Below are positions 46,889-56,462 of a stretch of DNA of 64,000 nucleotides, in pieces. The notes under the pieces are model-generated. The model did no database searches. It was not told the origin of the DNA and worked only from the letters and a program-made list of their open reading frames with translations. This DNA comes from Candidatus Trichorickettsia mobilis (GTDB lineage: Bacteria; Pseudomonadota; Alphaproteobacteria; Rickettsiales; Rickettsiaceae): assembly GCF_963422225.1 (NCBI RefSeq), contig NZ_OY728607.1:1289001-1353000 (forward strand), read 5' to 3'. Positions within the stretch are counted from its first letter, which is position 1, and each line of letters starts with the position of its first letter. Made by a program: the position numbers and the translations under genes.

Positions 46889-47892
46889 ATTTTGCAGCAT
46901 TAGAAACTTACTTATTTCCGTTTAAAAATATTTTTGCTGAAGATGGAGTTAATGAGGTTATGGTCAACAGACCAGGTGAGGCTTGGGTTGAAAAAAGAGG
47001 GGATCAAAGGTTAGAAAAAATACCAGAGTTAGATTTTGATCATTTACTCGGTTTAGGCAGGCTTGTAGCACAAAGTACTGATCAGACTATTTCTGAAGAA
47101 AGACCTTTACTTTCTGCATCACTACCAAACGGTTATCGTATTCAAGTTGTATTTCCTCCAGCATGCGAAATTGGTTGTGTAGCATATGCAATTAGAAAAG
47201 GCAGTACCATGCATTTATCTTTAGATGATTATGAAAAGATGGGAGCTTTTGCTTCTACAACTGCAGAAGCTAAGGTAGATGAAAGCCATGCAATTTTAGC
47301 ACAATACCTTAAAGAAAAGAAAATTAAAGAGTTTCTTAAAGCCGCCGTACTAAACAAAAAGAATATTATTATTAGTGGTGGAACATCGACCGGGAAAACA
47401 ACCTTCACTAACGCAGCGTTAGCTGAAATTCCTACTCACGAGAGGTTAATTACTACCGAAGATGCTCGTGAAATATTGTTACCTAAACACCAAAATAAAG
47501 TGCATTTACTTGCTTCAAAGGGCGGTCAGGGACGAGCTAAAGTTACTACCCAAGAGTTGATAGAAGCATGTTTAAGGCTTAGACCGGATCGTATTATTGT
47601 AGGCGAACTAAGAGGAGCCGAGGCTTTCAGTTTCTTACGTGCCATTAATACAGGTCATCCAGGATCTATATCAACCTTACACGCAGACACGCCGGCTATG
47701 GCGCTAGAACAGCTAAAATTAATGGTAATGCAAGCTGGTCTTGGTATGCCACCAGACGAAATAAAAAAATATATATTAGCAGTAATTGATATTGTTGTTC
47801 AGTTACAACGTGGCGATGGTGGTAGGAGATACATTTCAGAAATATATTTTAAAGGCTTAGGAAACGAAAATGGATTTCCAGAAAATTCTTAG
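46885..47892 (+). CDS. virB11: Type IV secretion ATPase VirB11
   Basis: A hexameric ATPase at the base of the channel. The N-terminal domain has EDGVNEVMVNRPGEAWVEKRG. The RecA-like domain has Walker A SGGTSTGKTTF near residue 165, the Asp box TTEDAREIL, Walker B RPDRIIVGELRGAEAFSFL, and the His box TGHPGSISTLHAD. 335 residues. Overlaps virD4 by 23 bases. Confidence 0.96.
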   Translation: MNFAALETYLFPFKNIFAEDGVNEVMVNRPGEAWVEKRGDQRLEKIPELDFDHLLGLGRLVAQSTDQTISEERPLLSASLPNGYRIQVVFPPACEIGCVAYAIRKGSTMHLSLDDYEKMGAFASTTAEAKVDESHAILAQYLKEKKIKEFLKAAVLNKKNIIISGGTSTGKTTFTNAALAEIPTHERLITTEDAREILLPKHQNKVHLLASKGGQGRAKVTTQELIEACLRLRPDRIIVGELRGAEAFSFLRAINTGHPGSISTLHADTPAMALEQLKLMVMQAGLGMPPDEIKKYILAVIDIVVQLQRGDGGRRYISEIYFKGLGNENGFPENS

Positions 47893-49660
47893 AACCGCTC
47901 GTAATATTTTTGGGCATGCAGTACTTCATCCAACGGTAATATTTTGTGTTATTTGGATAAGTGGAGCATTGGTATTAGTGTCGGTTGATCGTTCAATGCA
48001 AATAGGGTTAAGCTTACAACCTATTACTATTGCTTTTACTTATCTAAAATGGCTTATTAGTGTATGGCCACAACTCAGTTTTGATTATAATAATTATTTA
48101 AAGGTCAAATTAGTACTATCTCTTATTTCTCCTACAATATTGGTGTGCGTACTTTATTGTAAAAATTTTACTAAAATCAAAGATTTACAGTTTTTTGCTC
48201 CAAAAGAGAAAGTATATGGTGATGCTGATTGGGCTACACCTAATGATGTAGAAAGAGCAGGGCTTCGTGCCAAACAAGGAGTGTTACTTGGCGTAGACAA
48301 TATTGGTTATTTTGTAGCAGATGGATTTCAGCATATTTTATTATTTGCACCTACAGGGGCTGGTAAAGGTGTTGGTTTTGTAATTCCTAATTTACTATTT
48401 TGGAATCATTCTGTGGTTGTACATGATATAAAATTAGAAAATCATCAGCTAACTAGTGGTTGGCGAGCAAAGCAAGGACAGGAAATTTTTGTTTGGGAAC
48501 CTTCAAATCCTGATGGAGTAACACATTGCTATAATCCGATAGATTGGGTAAGCAAAAAATCAGGACAAATGGTTGATGATGTCCAAAAGATAGCTAATCT
48601 TGTATCACCAAAACAGGATTTTTGGGAAAATGAAGCCAGAAGTTTATTTCTTGGGGTAGTATTATCTTTAATTGCTGACCCTAGCAAGACTAAATCGTTT
48701 GGTGAAGTAGTGCGTACAATGCGTAGTGATGATGTGGTATATAATCTTGCCGTTGCTATGGATACTTTTGGCAAAGATATTCATCCAGCAGGATATATGA
48801 ACATCGCAGCTTTCCTGCAAAAAGCTGATAAAGAACGATCTGGGGTTATCTCTACCATGAATTCTTCTTTAGAATTATGGGCTAATCCTTTAATTGATGC
48901 TGCAACAGCTTCTTCAGATTTTAATGTATTGGAATTTAAAAAGAAAAAAACCACCGTTTATGTAGGACTTACTCCAGATAACATTCAACGTTTGCAAAAG
49001 CTGATGCAGATATTTTATCAACAGGCCACAGAATTTTTAAGCCGAAAAATGCCTGATCTAAAAGAAGAACCATATGGAGTGATGTTTTTATTGGATGAGT
49101 TCCCAACTCTAGGCAAGATGGAGCAATTCAAAGCAGGTATTGCTTACTTTAGAGGATATAGAGTACGTTTATTTTTGATTGTTCAAGATACGCAACAGCT
49201 AAAAGGTACATATGAAGAAGCTGGGATGAATTCCTTTTTATCAAACTCTACTTATCGTATTACTTTTGCTGCTAATAATTACGAAACTGCTAACCTGATA
49301 TCGCAACTTTGTGGTAATAAAACCGTAGAGCAAGTTTCACGCAGTAACCCTGTTTTTGGGCTTAATTTATCTGGTATGTCTAAAAGTGTATCACAAGTAC
49401 AAAGAGCCTTACTTTTACCGCAAGAAGTAATTCAGCTACCTAGAGATGAGCAAATAGTACTAATTGAATCAATGCCGCCAATTAAATCTAAAAAGATCTT
49501 TTATTTTAAAGACAAGTTTTTTACTCAGAGGTTATTACCAGGTACTTTTATACCTACTCAAGAACCATTCGATCCTAATAAAAATAAAGCAGCCTCATCA
49601 AACAGTGAAGAAGCCGTCACAAACACTACAGAAAATAGTACAGCCGAACAACAATCATGA
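47870..49660 (+). CDS. virD4: Type IV coupling protein VirD4
   Basis: Receives effector substrates and feeds them to the channel. N-terminal membrane helices (about 15-40 and 70-100), Walker A FAPTGAGKGVGFVIPN near residue 163, Walker B VMFLLDEFPTLGKME near 400, and FLIVQDTQQLKGTYEEAG. 596 residues with a polar Ser/Asn-rich tail. Last gene of the cluster. Confidence 0.96.
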   Translation: MDFQKILRTARNIFGHAVLHPTVIFCVIWISGALVLVSVDRSMQIGLSLQPITIAFTYLKWLISVWPQLSFDYNNYLKVKLVLSLISPTILVCVLYCKNFTKIKDLQFFAPKEKVYGDADWATPNDVERAGLRAKQGVLLGVDNIGYFVADGFQHILLFAPTGAGKGVGFVIPNLLFWNHSVVVHDIKLENHQLTSGWRAKQGQEIFVWEPSNPDGVTHCYNPIDWVSKKSGQMVDDVQKIANLVSPKQDFWENEARSLFLGVVLSLIADPSKTKSFGEVVRTMRSDDVVYNLAVAMDTFGKDIHPAGYMNIAAFLQKADKERSGVISTMNSSLELWANPLIDAATASSDFNVLEFKKKKTTVYVGLTPDNIQRLQKLMQIFYQQATEFLSRKMPDLKEEPYGVMFLLDEFPTLGKMEQFKAGIAYFRGYRVRLFLIVQDTQQLKGTYEEAGMNSFLSNSTYRITFAANNYETANLISQLCGNKTVEQVSRSNPVFGLNLSGMSKSVSQVQRALLLPQEVIQLPRDEQIVLIESMPPIKSKKIFYFKDKFFTQRLLPGTFIPTQEPFDPNKNKAASSNSEEAVTNTTENSTAEQQS

Positions 49661-49694
49661 GTATAATTTGCCAAAAATTCTCTTTTGGATTTAG

Positions 49695-49721
49695 GTCAGG
49701 AGAGTCAGGAGAGTCAGGAGG
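49695..49721 (+). repeat. Three tandem copies of a 9-base unit after virD4
   Basis: GTCAGGAGA, GTCAGGAGA, GTCAGGAGG in a row, 34 bases after the virD4 stop. The third copy gives an AGGAGG string but no start codon follows closely. Probably a small slippage repeat. Confidence 0.7.
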
Positions 49722-49754
49722 TAAAAATATTATCTTGCAACCTACTGATTGTAT

Positions 49755-50043
49755 GATTCACAGACATTGTTTCAATTTTTAGATGTGCTAAAATCCATGA
49801 ATGGATAAATTACAAAAAACGCGTTTAGATTGGATTAAATTATATCAAGAAGTAAAAGACGCAGGGATTGTATGTAGCAGATGTGGCATTCTCGACCTAC
49901 TTTACGCAAATGGTTAAAACGTTATGCAGAAGAAGGTATGGGATTAAAAGAGCTTAGTCGCAAGCCTCATTCTTCTCCTAAGAAAAAGTATCAGATTAAC
50001 AAGAAAAACTAAGGACAAAAAATTGAAACAATGTCTGTGAATC
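49755..50043 (+). mobile_element. Internally deleted IS481-like element
   Basis: Perfect 26-bp ends: GATTCACAGACATTGTTTCA (continuing ATTTTT) and its complement at 50018-50043. Between them is the head of an IS481-type transposase, DKLQKTRLDWIKLYQEVKDA GIVCSRCG, then after a frameshift SRPTLRKWLKRYAEEGMGLKEL. The catalytic domain is gone, so it could only move in trans. Its right end lies in the 3' part of the IS110 transposase below. Confidence 0.8.
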
Positions 50044-50923
50044 TTACATTTTTAGCAATTACAATAATTTTACGCATCAGAGCCACTAAAGCAAGCATAA
50101 GCTTTTTACCTTTGTGAATCAGAATATTATAAAAATTTCCTAAACTAGACTTAGATTTACTAGCGTGAGTACGGCTAAAAATAATATAGGTCTGATAGAT
50201 CTTTCTTCCTCCAACTGTTCTTGAATACCACGTCTTCTGGCCACTTTGCTTTGGATGTGGCGCTACAGCAGCAAGACTCGCTATTTGTTTGCGATCCAAT
50301 AACCCAAGTTCTGGAAGTAGAGCAAGTAAACCATTGGCCTTCTTTTCTCCTATTCTCACTGTTTTCATCATAGCTTTCTTTTTGGCTGTAACATTCTCTA
50401 TGGTTTTGTTAATCTCAACATCTAGAATAGCTATTTCATTTTCTATAACATCAATTATTCTGCTAATGCCTTCTTTAAATCTCTTGTTACTAGGCGCTTT
50501 CAACCTATTTTTCCTGTACCAATATCTGCATGAGATCAGCTCTTCTCTCTACTAGTTCTTTTAACTGACTTTGAGCCTGTTCTTGGAGTTTATAAAGTTT
50601 AAGTTGTGAATTCCTCTCATAACCGATTATATCTGTTTTGCCATGTTTACCAAATGATCTAATAAAATTTTTAACCTTTCTTGTATCTGCTCTATGTACT
50701 ACAATCTTATTTTCTACTAAATACTCAACACCCCTATTTCATAGCCGTCAGTAGTTTCTATCACTACAAACGCTGTGCTAAGAATTGTTTTATTTTCTTC
50801 AACAAAATTTTGCCAACCAATAATATGATTTTCGTATGTCATAGTTTTGGTCATGCCATATATCGCAACAACAAAATCTTTTTTACTAATATCAATTCCA
50901 ACAAAATTATTGTACAATGTCAT
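50044..50923 (-). pseudogene. IS110-family transposase, frameshifted
   Basis: From ATG 50923: MTLYNNFVGIDISKKDFVVAIYG (the first Asp of the DEDD domain), then ENKTILSTAFVVIETTDGYE. A frameshift near 50735, and another near 50510, break it. The C-terminal IS116/110/902 domain is seen as MMKTVRIGEKKANGLLALLPELGLLDRKQIASLAAVAPHPKQSG with GGRKIYQTYIIFS. The tail is replaced by the IS481-like end. An identical head fragment lies at 5275-5334, so the element was once mobile here. Confidence 0.88.
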
Positions 50924-51171
50924 AAAGTACCTCGAGATTTTTGAGTTTGTTTTCGATTGTAACCGGGCGTTATAACCCTAACAACTATTCAAACGTTTCG
51001 AGGGAAAAGACTAAAGTACCTTGACGACGGTTAATAACAACCTATTGCGAAACGGTCGCTTCTTACGCCCGCGAACTCCTCTCTTAATCTTAGAGGAGTT
51101 CTTTCTCTCTTATCTTCACTATACCATATTCTTTTCTTACAATTGCGAGGGAGCGCGCAAGTCGCCTAAGA
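50924..51171 (-). mobile_element. IS110 left flank and a hairpin
   Basis: The leader CTCGAGGTACTTT and CAACTATTCAAACGTTTCGAG match the flank at 5190-5275, defining the element end. At 51074-51100 a perfect 9-bp stem (AACTCCTCT / AGAGGAGTT) is followed by a pyrimidine-rich run. No gene. Confidence 0.6.
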
Positions 51172-51942
51172 TTAAAAGAATAATTCGGTAATTAGATAAT
51201 TGCTAATCAAGATTAAAATCGAAGAATTTACTACAGCTTTAGTCGTGGCATTACCAACACCCCTTGCACCTTTGTCAGAAAAATAGCCACTATAGCAACT
51301 AACTACAGCTATGATAAAACCAAACACAGCAGCTTTCACCAATCCTGAAACCACGTCAATTGTTTCTAAATAATTGAAACTACTAGTTATATAACGAGTG
51401 CTATTAAAATCAAGTTTATAGACACTGACACAATACCCTCCCAGGACTCCTATTATATCTCCAATAAATACTAAACATGGCAACATAATGACAGCAGCAG
51501 TTACTCGTGGTAAAATCAGATATTTCATTGGATCAGTAGATAAAGTATATAAAGCATCAATTTGTTCGGTAACCCGCATGGTTGCAATTTCTGCAGCAAT
51601 TGAGGCTCCTACTCTACCAGCTACCATTAGGCCAGCAAGTACTGGACCCAGCTCTCTAGTAATAGATAATATTACTACCGTAGCAATAGAGTTTTCTGCA
51701 GAAAAACGTGAAAACCCAGTGTAGCTTTGTAAAGCAAGTACTGCTCCTGAAAAGAAGGAGGTCATTGCTACTACCGGTAATGAATAAAAACCAATAACTA
51801 AAAATTGACGATAGATAAGCTGTAGATAAAACGGAGGTTTTGTGATACTGCTAATAACACTGATAATAAATAAGCAAAAAGCGCCAATTTTCCTTATAAT
51901 TGCTATAGTACACTTACCAATTTGACCTATTGTGATTAACAT
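51172..51942 (-). CDS. mlaE: MlaE-type ABC transporter permease
   Basis: The permease of the phospholipid (Mla) transport system that keeps the outer membrane asymmetric. 256 residues with about five to six helices. Family motifs: SFFSGAVLALQSYTGFSRF, ITRELGPVLAGLMVAGRVGASIAAEIATMRVTEQIDAL, and LVKAAVFGFIIAVVSCYSGY with GVGNATTKAVV. The partner ATPase and MCE proteins are not in this window. It follows alr by 20 bases. Confidence 0.94.
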   Translation of the reverse strand: MLITIGQIGKCTIAIIRKIGAFCLFIISVISSITKPPFYLQLIYRQFLVIGFYSLPVVAMTSFFSGAVLALQSYTGFSRFSAENSIATVVILSITRELGPVLAGLMVAGRVGASIAAEIATMRVTEQIDALYTLSTDPMKYLILPRVTAAVIMLPCLVFIGDIIGVLGGYCVSVYKLDFNSTRYITSSFNYLETIDVVSGLVKAAVFGFIIAVVSCYSGYFSDKGARGVGNATTKAVVNSSILILISNYLITELFF

Positions 51943-51962
51943 AAATTTACATTTTTAAAAAC

Positions 51963-53105
51963 TTAATCAGTTTTGTATATTCTGTGATATCTTTTTCCCA
52001 GTCTAGTTAGTATCTCATAAGCTATAGTCCCGGCATCTTCAGCTAGCTGATCTATAGTATAGTAATCGCCAATAATTTCAACTTGTTGTCCTAAAAAAAT
52101 GTGCTCAGATGGAATATCTGTGACATCAACTACTATTAAATCCATAGAAATTGTACCTACTACCGGCGCTGGGTGTCCGGCAATATATACTTTGCCTCGA
52201 TTACTTAGAGCTCTTGGATAGCCATCAGCATAGCCAATTGGTAATGTTGCAATTATGGTATCACGCTTGGTGATAAAAGTCATATCATAGCTGATTGCAC
52301 TACCGGTCAATACGCTTTGCAATTGAATGATAGGAGCGGTTAATGAAACGACATGCTGCATTGGGTTTGGTTGTCGTGGTGTTGGATTTATTCCATATAG
52401 CGCTGCTCCTGGACGAATCAAATCATAATGGTAGTCTGACCCTAGAAAGATACTACTAGAATTTGCCAAGCTTGCTTTAATCTCTGGAAAACATTGTCTG
52501 TAATTTTTAAATTTTGTCAATTGTTGCTGATTATAGAGATGATCGGCATCCGTGCTAGCAGACAAATGACTCATAATATATAATAATTCTAAACCATGTA
52601 ATAAATTTGGATTTTGCTGAATAATTTCTATCTCTTCATGGGGGATACCAAGTCTATGCATGCCAGTATTAAAATGTAAAATGGCCGGCAACTTGGTATT
52701 TTTATTAGAAGCTAACTGGTTCCAGATCTGCAGTTGAGTCAAATTATTTAATACTGGGATCAATTTATACTGGTCAAAAACCTTAACATCTGTATTAGAA
52801 ACACCGCTTAATACAAAAATATTAGTACTACTGCTTTTACTCACAAGTTTATTAGAAACAACAGCAATATTATTGCCCAGACTTTCCTGTAATTCTATAG
52901 CTTCATCAATAGTTGCTACAAAAAAATTTCTACACCCTTCCTGTTGTAAAGCTGTTGCGATTTTTGTAGCACCAAGACCATAACAATTTGCTTTAACTAC
53001 CGCTCCTAGTATAGCTTGATTAGCAATAGTGGATAAAATACGATAATTGGCACGGATCGATGGTAGGTCAATCGTTAAGATGCATTTTATGGGTTCTTTG
53101 AACAT
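51963..53105 (-). CDS. alr: Alanine racemase
   Basis: Makes D-alanine for peptidoglycan with PLP. The PLP Lys38 is in AVVKANCYGLGA. The second catalytic Tyr is probably in the segment after GSAISYDMTFIT, and IRPGAALYGINP and GTISMDLIVVDVT are present. 380 residues, complete. It indicates that a cell wall, at least minimal, is built. Possibly co-transcribed with mlaE. Confidence 0.95.
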   Translation of the reverse strand: MFKEPIKCILTIDLPSIRANYRILSTIANQAILGAVVKANCYGLGATKIATALQQEGCRNFFVATIDEAIELQESLGNNIAVVSNKLVSKSSSTNIFVLSGVSNTDVKVFDQYKLIPVLNNLTQLQIWNQLASNKNTKLPAILHFNTGMHRLGIPHEEIEIIQQNPNLLHGLELLYIMSHLSASTDADHLYNQQQLTKFKNYRQCFPEIKASLANSSSIFLGSDYHYDLIRPGAALYGINPTPRQPNPMQHVVSLTAPIIQLQSVLTGSAISYDMTFITKRDTIIATLPIGYADGYPRALSNRGKVYIAGHPAPVVGTISMDLIVVDVTDIPSEHIFLGQQVEIIGDYYTIDQLAEDAGTIAYEILTRLGKRYHRIYKTD

Positions 53106-53189
53106 TTTCTCATGGCCTTATTATCGTACGTTTTGATCTACCCTCTTACCTTTACGTACGTATTATAACGCTTACGCAGAACCTAGAAT

Positions 53190-53693
53190 TCATATTTTAT
53201 GATAATATTTAGTGACTTTTTGTTCTACCTCAGAAATAACAAAAGCTGAGACATCACCATTAAGACTAGCTATTTCCTTGACTAGCCTTGAAGAGATAAA
53301 TTGATTCTTTTCGGAAGCTGGTAAAAAAACAGTTTCAATCTGAGGCGCTAACCTCGAATTCATACAGGCCATTTGAAATTCATATTCAAAATCTGATACA
53401 GCACGTAATCCACGAATAATAACATTAGCTTCAACTTTACGAGCAAAATCTACCAACAAACCATCAAAACTAGTAACTAGAACATCTGTCTCTGCCTGGT
53501 ATTCTTTTAAATATGATGATACCATTTCACAGCGTTCTATTACTGAAAAAATAGGATTTTTATTATATCCTGTTGATACAGCAATAATTAACTCGTCGAC
53601 AATTTTCTTACTACGAATTAAAATGTCAACATGGCCATTAGTGATAGGATCAAAAGTACCCGGATAAATACCTATTCGTTTTTTATTATTCAT
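53190..53693 (-). CDS. coaD: Phosphopantetheine adenylyltransferase
   Basis: The penultimate CoA synthesis step. 167 residues starting RIGIYPGTFDPITNGHVDIL with the nucleotidyltransferase GTFDPITNGH motif. NVIIRGLRAVSDFEYEFQM and FISSRLVKEIASLNGDVS are signature stretches. Complete. Confidence 0.96.
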   Translation of the reverse strand: MNNKKRIGIYPGTFDPITNGHVDILIRSKKIVDELIIAVSTGYNKNPIFSVIERCEMVSSYLKEYQAETDVLVTSFDGLLVDFARKVEANVIIRGLRAVSDFEYEFQMACMNSRLAPQIETVFLPASEKNQFISSRLVKEIASLNGDVSAFVISEVEQKVTKYYHKI

Positions 53694-53756
53694 GAAAATT
53701 CTTTTTCGAGAGTAATGACAGTTTTAGCACAATTTATTGGTGAGCGTTCACAGGGC

Positions 53757-54023
53757 CTAGGCTACTTCTATGGATTTATTTGCTACTATATCTTTATCTT
53801 TTTGCTCTAGTTTATTAAAATTTTCATTGTTCTTAGCCATATACTGAACATTACTGCTAATTTTCCTTGCTTTATCTACAAGTAACATAGGTATACCATC
53901 AACTATTGGATATGCAAGTCCTGCAAACTCACTTATTAATTCCTGATTTTGTTTATCATAAGTTAACGATTTATTAGTTACTGGACAGAGCAAAATTTTT
54001 AGTAGTGTTGAAGAAATTTCCAT
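53757..54023 (-). CDS. Trm112-family (UPF0434-like) small protein
   Basis: 88 residues with [41 protein letters not shown], the Trm112/YcaR pattern. One CP motif is kept; the other Cys of the zinc ribbon are missing, as is common in this family. In eukaryotes Trm112 activates methyltransferases; the bacterial role is unclear. The C-terminal 35 residues are polar and extra to the domain. Confidence 0.85.
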   Translation of the reverse strand: MEISSTLLKILLCPVTNKSLTYDKQNQELISEFAGLAYPIVDGIPMLLVDKARKISSNVQYMAKNNENFNKLEQKDKDIVANKSIEVA

Positions 54024-54050
54024 AAATTATTTGACCACCATTACAATTAG

Positions 54051-54266
54051 TTAGATTGAATTTTTAGCTCTTGACCAAGGTAAAGCAACTCCATCAGTGC
54101 CTGTAACCAGATCCCCTGAACCATCATATTCGGCTGCGAGAAAAGAATATTTATCAGAAATCAATTTCACCGGTTTTATCTTTTGACCGTTATGAAAATA
54201 CTCTTTTGCTTGCTCTCTAGTGACTGGATTATTTTTAGAAGCGGTTTTTGCTTTTGCTTTTGACAT
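54051..54266 (-). CDS. Small basic protein of unknown function
   Basis: 71 residues, Lys/Ala-rich start (SKAKAKTASKNNPVTREQAKEYF), then a folded-looking part GQKIKPVKLISDKYSFLAAEYDGSGDLVTGTDGVALPW. Not recognised. It lies between the Trm112-like gene and ffh on the same strand, 27 bases from the former, so probably real. No signal peptide. Confidence 0.6.
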   Translation of the reverse strand: MSKAKAKTASKNNPVTREQAKEYFHNGQKIKPVKLISDKYSFLAAEYDGSGDLVTGTDGVALPWSRAKNSI

Positions 54267-54326
54267 GTTCTTACTCTAATTATCTCAATTTCTCAGCGGC
54301 CATAATAGCAGTTGTTTTTATTGGCA

Positions 54327-55676
54327 TCAAGAAAAAAGTTTCCCTATACCACTACGCATTAACTGTTTTGCATCCATTCTTCCTGCTTTTTTCATTAATT
54401 CACTGATTTGTTTAAACTGTTTTAGCAACATATTCACTTTTTGCACAGATGTCCCGGAGCCGCCAGCAATCCGTTTTCTACGCATGGCATTAAGTATATC
54501 AGGATTTTTCCGCTCAACCTTAGTCATCGATAGAATAATGGCTTCCTGGTGCACAAGTAATTTATTATCTAATTTATCTGAAGCTATTTTAGGGAGCATC
54601 TGATTAGTGCCAGGCAACATCGATAATATGCTGCTAAATCCTCCTAGCTTTTTGATGCTCCGAATTTGAGATAAATAATCATTTAAGTCAAATTTGCCTT
54701 TTTGGAATTTTGCTGCTGCCCGTTCTGCGTCTTGATGGTCGATAACACTGGCTGCTTTCTCTACAAATGATACGATATCTCCCATATCTAATATGCGAGA
54801 TACCAGACGCTCAGGGCTAAATTCTTCTAAGTTAGATAAATGTTCACCATTACTCAAAAACTTAATTGGTTTATTAGTAACATGTTTGATGCTAAGCGCA
54901 GCCCCACCACGCGCATCACCATCAATCCTAGATAAAATCACTCCAGTAATTGCTAGTTTATTATTAAAATTATTCGCCACATGAATAGCATCTTGCCCAA
55001 TCATTGCATCTATAACTAACAATATTTCTGCGGGCATTACTAGGTTTTTTATCTGCGCAACTTCCTCTAGCATATCATTATCAATATGTAACCTACCGGC
55101 TGTATCGTATATCACTATATCGTATCCTGATAATTTTGACTCAGTTATCGATCTTTTGGTAATTGCAATCGGATTGGAGTCTGTAATTATAGGAAGACTA
55201 TCAACGTTGATCGAAGAAGCTAATCTTGCTAGCTGTTCTTGGGCAGCCGGACGATAAGTATCAAGAGAAGTCAGTAGCACCTTTTTATTCTGATTTTTAA
55301 GCCTTAGGGCAAGCTTGGCACTAGCCGTGGTCTTACCACTGCCTTGCAAACCGACCATCAAGATATTAACCGGTGGTGCTGACTGTAACTGTAGGCTAGT
55401 ATCGTTAGCAGAGCATGATAAAATATTAATCATCTCATCATGTATTATCTTTACTACCATTTGTCCTGGTGAAACAGAACGAATCACTTGCTGACCGATG
55501 GCTTTTTCTCTTACTGCTGCAATAAAATCTTTTACTACTGGTAATGCTACATCTGCTTCTAACAAAGCAATACGTATATCCCGTAATGCACTATCAATAT
55601 TACTCTCAGATAACGTTCCGCTACCTTTAATTTTATCAAAAATTTTGGTTAGATTATGCGTTAGTGTTTGAAACAT
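54327..55676 (-). CDS. ffh: Signal recognition particle protein Ffh
   Basis: The SRP GTPase that targets membrane proteins. N domain, then the G domain with P-loop GLQGSGKTTASAKLA near residue 107, DTYRPAAQEQL, and DTAGRLHID. The M domain is Met-rich, with RKRIAGGSGTSVQKVNMLLKQF the SRP RNA-binding motif. 449 residues. The SRP RNA gene was not found in this window. Confidence 0.97.
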   Translation of the reverse strand: MFQTLTHNLTKIFDKIKGSGTLSESNIDSALRDIRIALLEADVALPVVKDFIAAVREKAIGQQVIRSVSPGQMVVKIIHDEMINILSCSANDTSLQLQSAPPVNILMVGLQGSGKTTASAKLALRLKNQNKKVLLTSLDTYRPAAQEQLARLASSINVDSLPIITDSNPIAITKRSITESKLSGYDIVIYDTAGRLHIDNDMLEEVAQIKNLVMPAEILLVIDAMIGQDAIHVANNFNNKLAITGVILSRIDGDARGGAALSIKHVTNKPIKFLSNGEHLSNLEEFSPERLVSRILDMGDIVSFVEKAASVIDHQDAERAAAKFQKGKFDLNDYLSQIRSIKKLGGFSSILSMLPGTNQMLPKIASDKLDNKLLVHQEAIILSMTKVERKNPDILNAMRRKRIAGGSGTSVQKVNMLLKQFKQISELMKKAGRMDAKQLMRSGIGKLFS

Positions 55677-55872
55677 ATTATAAAATCATATATTGTATTA
55701 ATTGCTTTTTATCATTAGAATCTAAATAGATTTTACAAGATATATCTTGAATCTAGGCTCTGTAAATATAAAATAAGAAGATAAATAAATTGCAAATTTT
55801 TTGTAAAAATCGCCACTCTTCTACTTTCTTTAAACATTGTAGTAGAAATACCTATAAAACTCAAATTATATT

Positions 55873-56295
55873 ATGATAGTAATAGACACAGTAGCTTTAC
55901 CTAAAAATATAACTTCTATACGCTCTAAAAAAGTGAAATCTGCAAAATTAGCATTTTCTAGGAGCAATGGATTAGTTGAGCATGAGAGCCCTGAGTTATC
56001 TAATATCACTCCTACGAATCCATTCTTATTTTTACAGGAAGTAGGTGAATATGAAAAAGATCAAGCTCGACTTAAAGAACAAGGCAACAAAATCTTAAGA
56101 TGTTTAAATGATATAAGGTTCAGCTTACTTAGCGGTAAATTACCAAAACAGCATATAATATATCTCAAACAAACTATTGAAAATAATAAAGAACAATTTC
56201 GCTTTCCTGAGTTACAAGACATAATAGCGGCGATTATATTACGGGCAGAAATTGAACTTGCTAAAATTGAAATGAACTCAGAAGAAAATATTTAA
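55873..56295 (+). CDS. fliX: FliX-like flagellar assembly regulator
   Basis: 140 residues. The C-terminal half, GNKILRCLNDIRFSLLSGKLPKQHIIYLKQTIENNKEQFRFPELQDIIAAIILRAEIELAKIEM, fits the FliX pattern (LD.L...LLSG.....L..L......  ......L..I..R..VELAK). The N-terminus is polar and variable, as in FliX. In Caulobacter FliX couples flagellar class III genes to FlbD. Divergent from ffh. The flhB gene lies 2.4 kb away on the other strand. The call rests on pattern memory and no search was run. Confidence 0.65.
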   Translation: MIVIDTVALPKNITSIRSKKVKSAKLAFSRSNGLVEHESPELSNITPTNPFLFLQEVGEYEKDQARLKEQGNKILRCLNDIRFSLLSGKLPKQHIIYLKQTIENNKEQFRFPELQDIIAAIILRAEIELAKIEMNSEENI

Positions 56296-56347
56296 TAGGC
56301 CTCACCTAACTTAAGAATGGTTGAGGGATTTTTTAGACAAAAATCTG

Positions 56348-56395
56348 AGAGTGTTCAATAAACCATACGCATCAAGTTAAGGGAGAAGAAACGAT
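56348..56395 (+). repeat. GAGAGTGTTCAAT repeat copy
   Basis: GAGAGTGTTCAATAAACCAT, then CATCAAGTTAAGGGAGAAGA, matches 31407-31455. It continues into a decayed inverted-repeat core (AAGCAAGCCAGAAAAATCG). Confidence 0.7.
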
Positions 56396-56462
56396 CCAAA
56401 TCGTCAAGCTTTGAGGTGTAGCCAAAGCAAGCCAGAAAAATCGTGCGGTTCTAATTGTTGTA

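Noticed and set aside
55677..55872. SRP RNA gene next to ffh
   Set aside because: No GGAA tetraloop hairpin or SRP Alu-like fold recognised in the gap.
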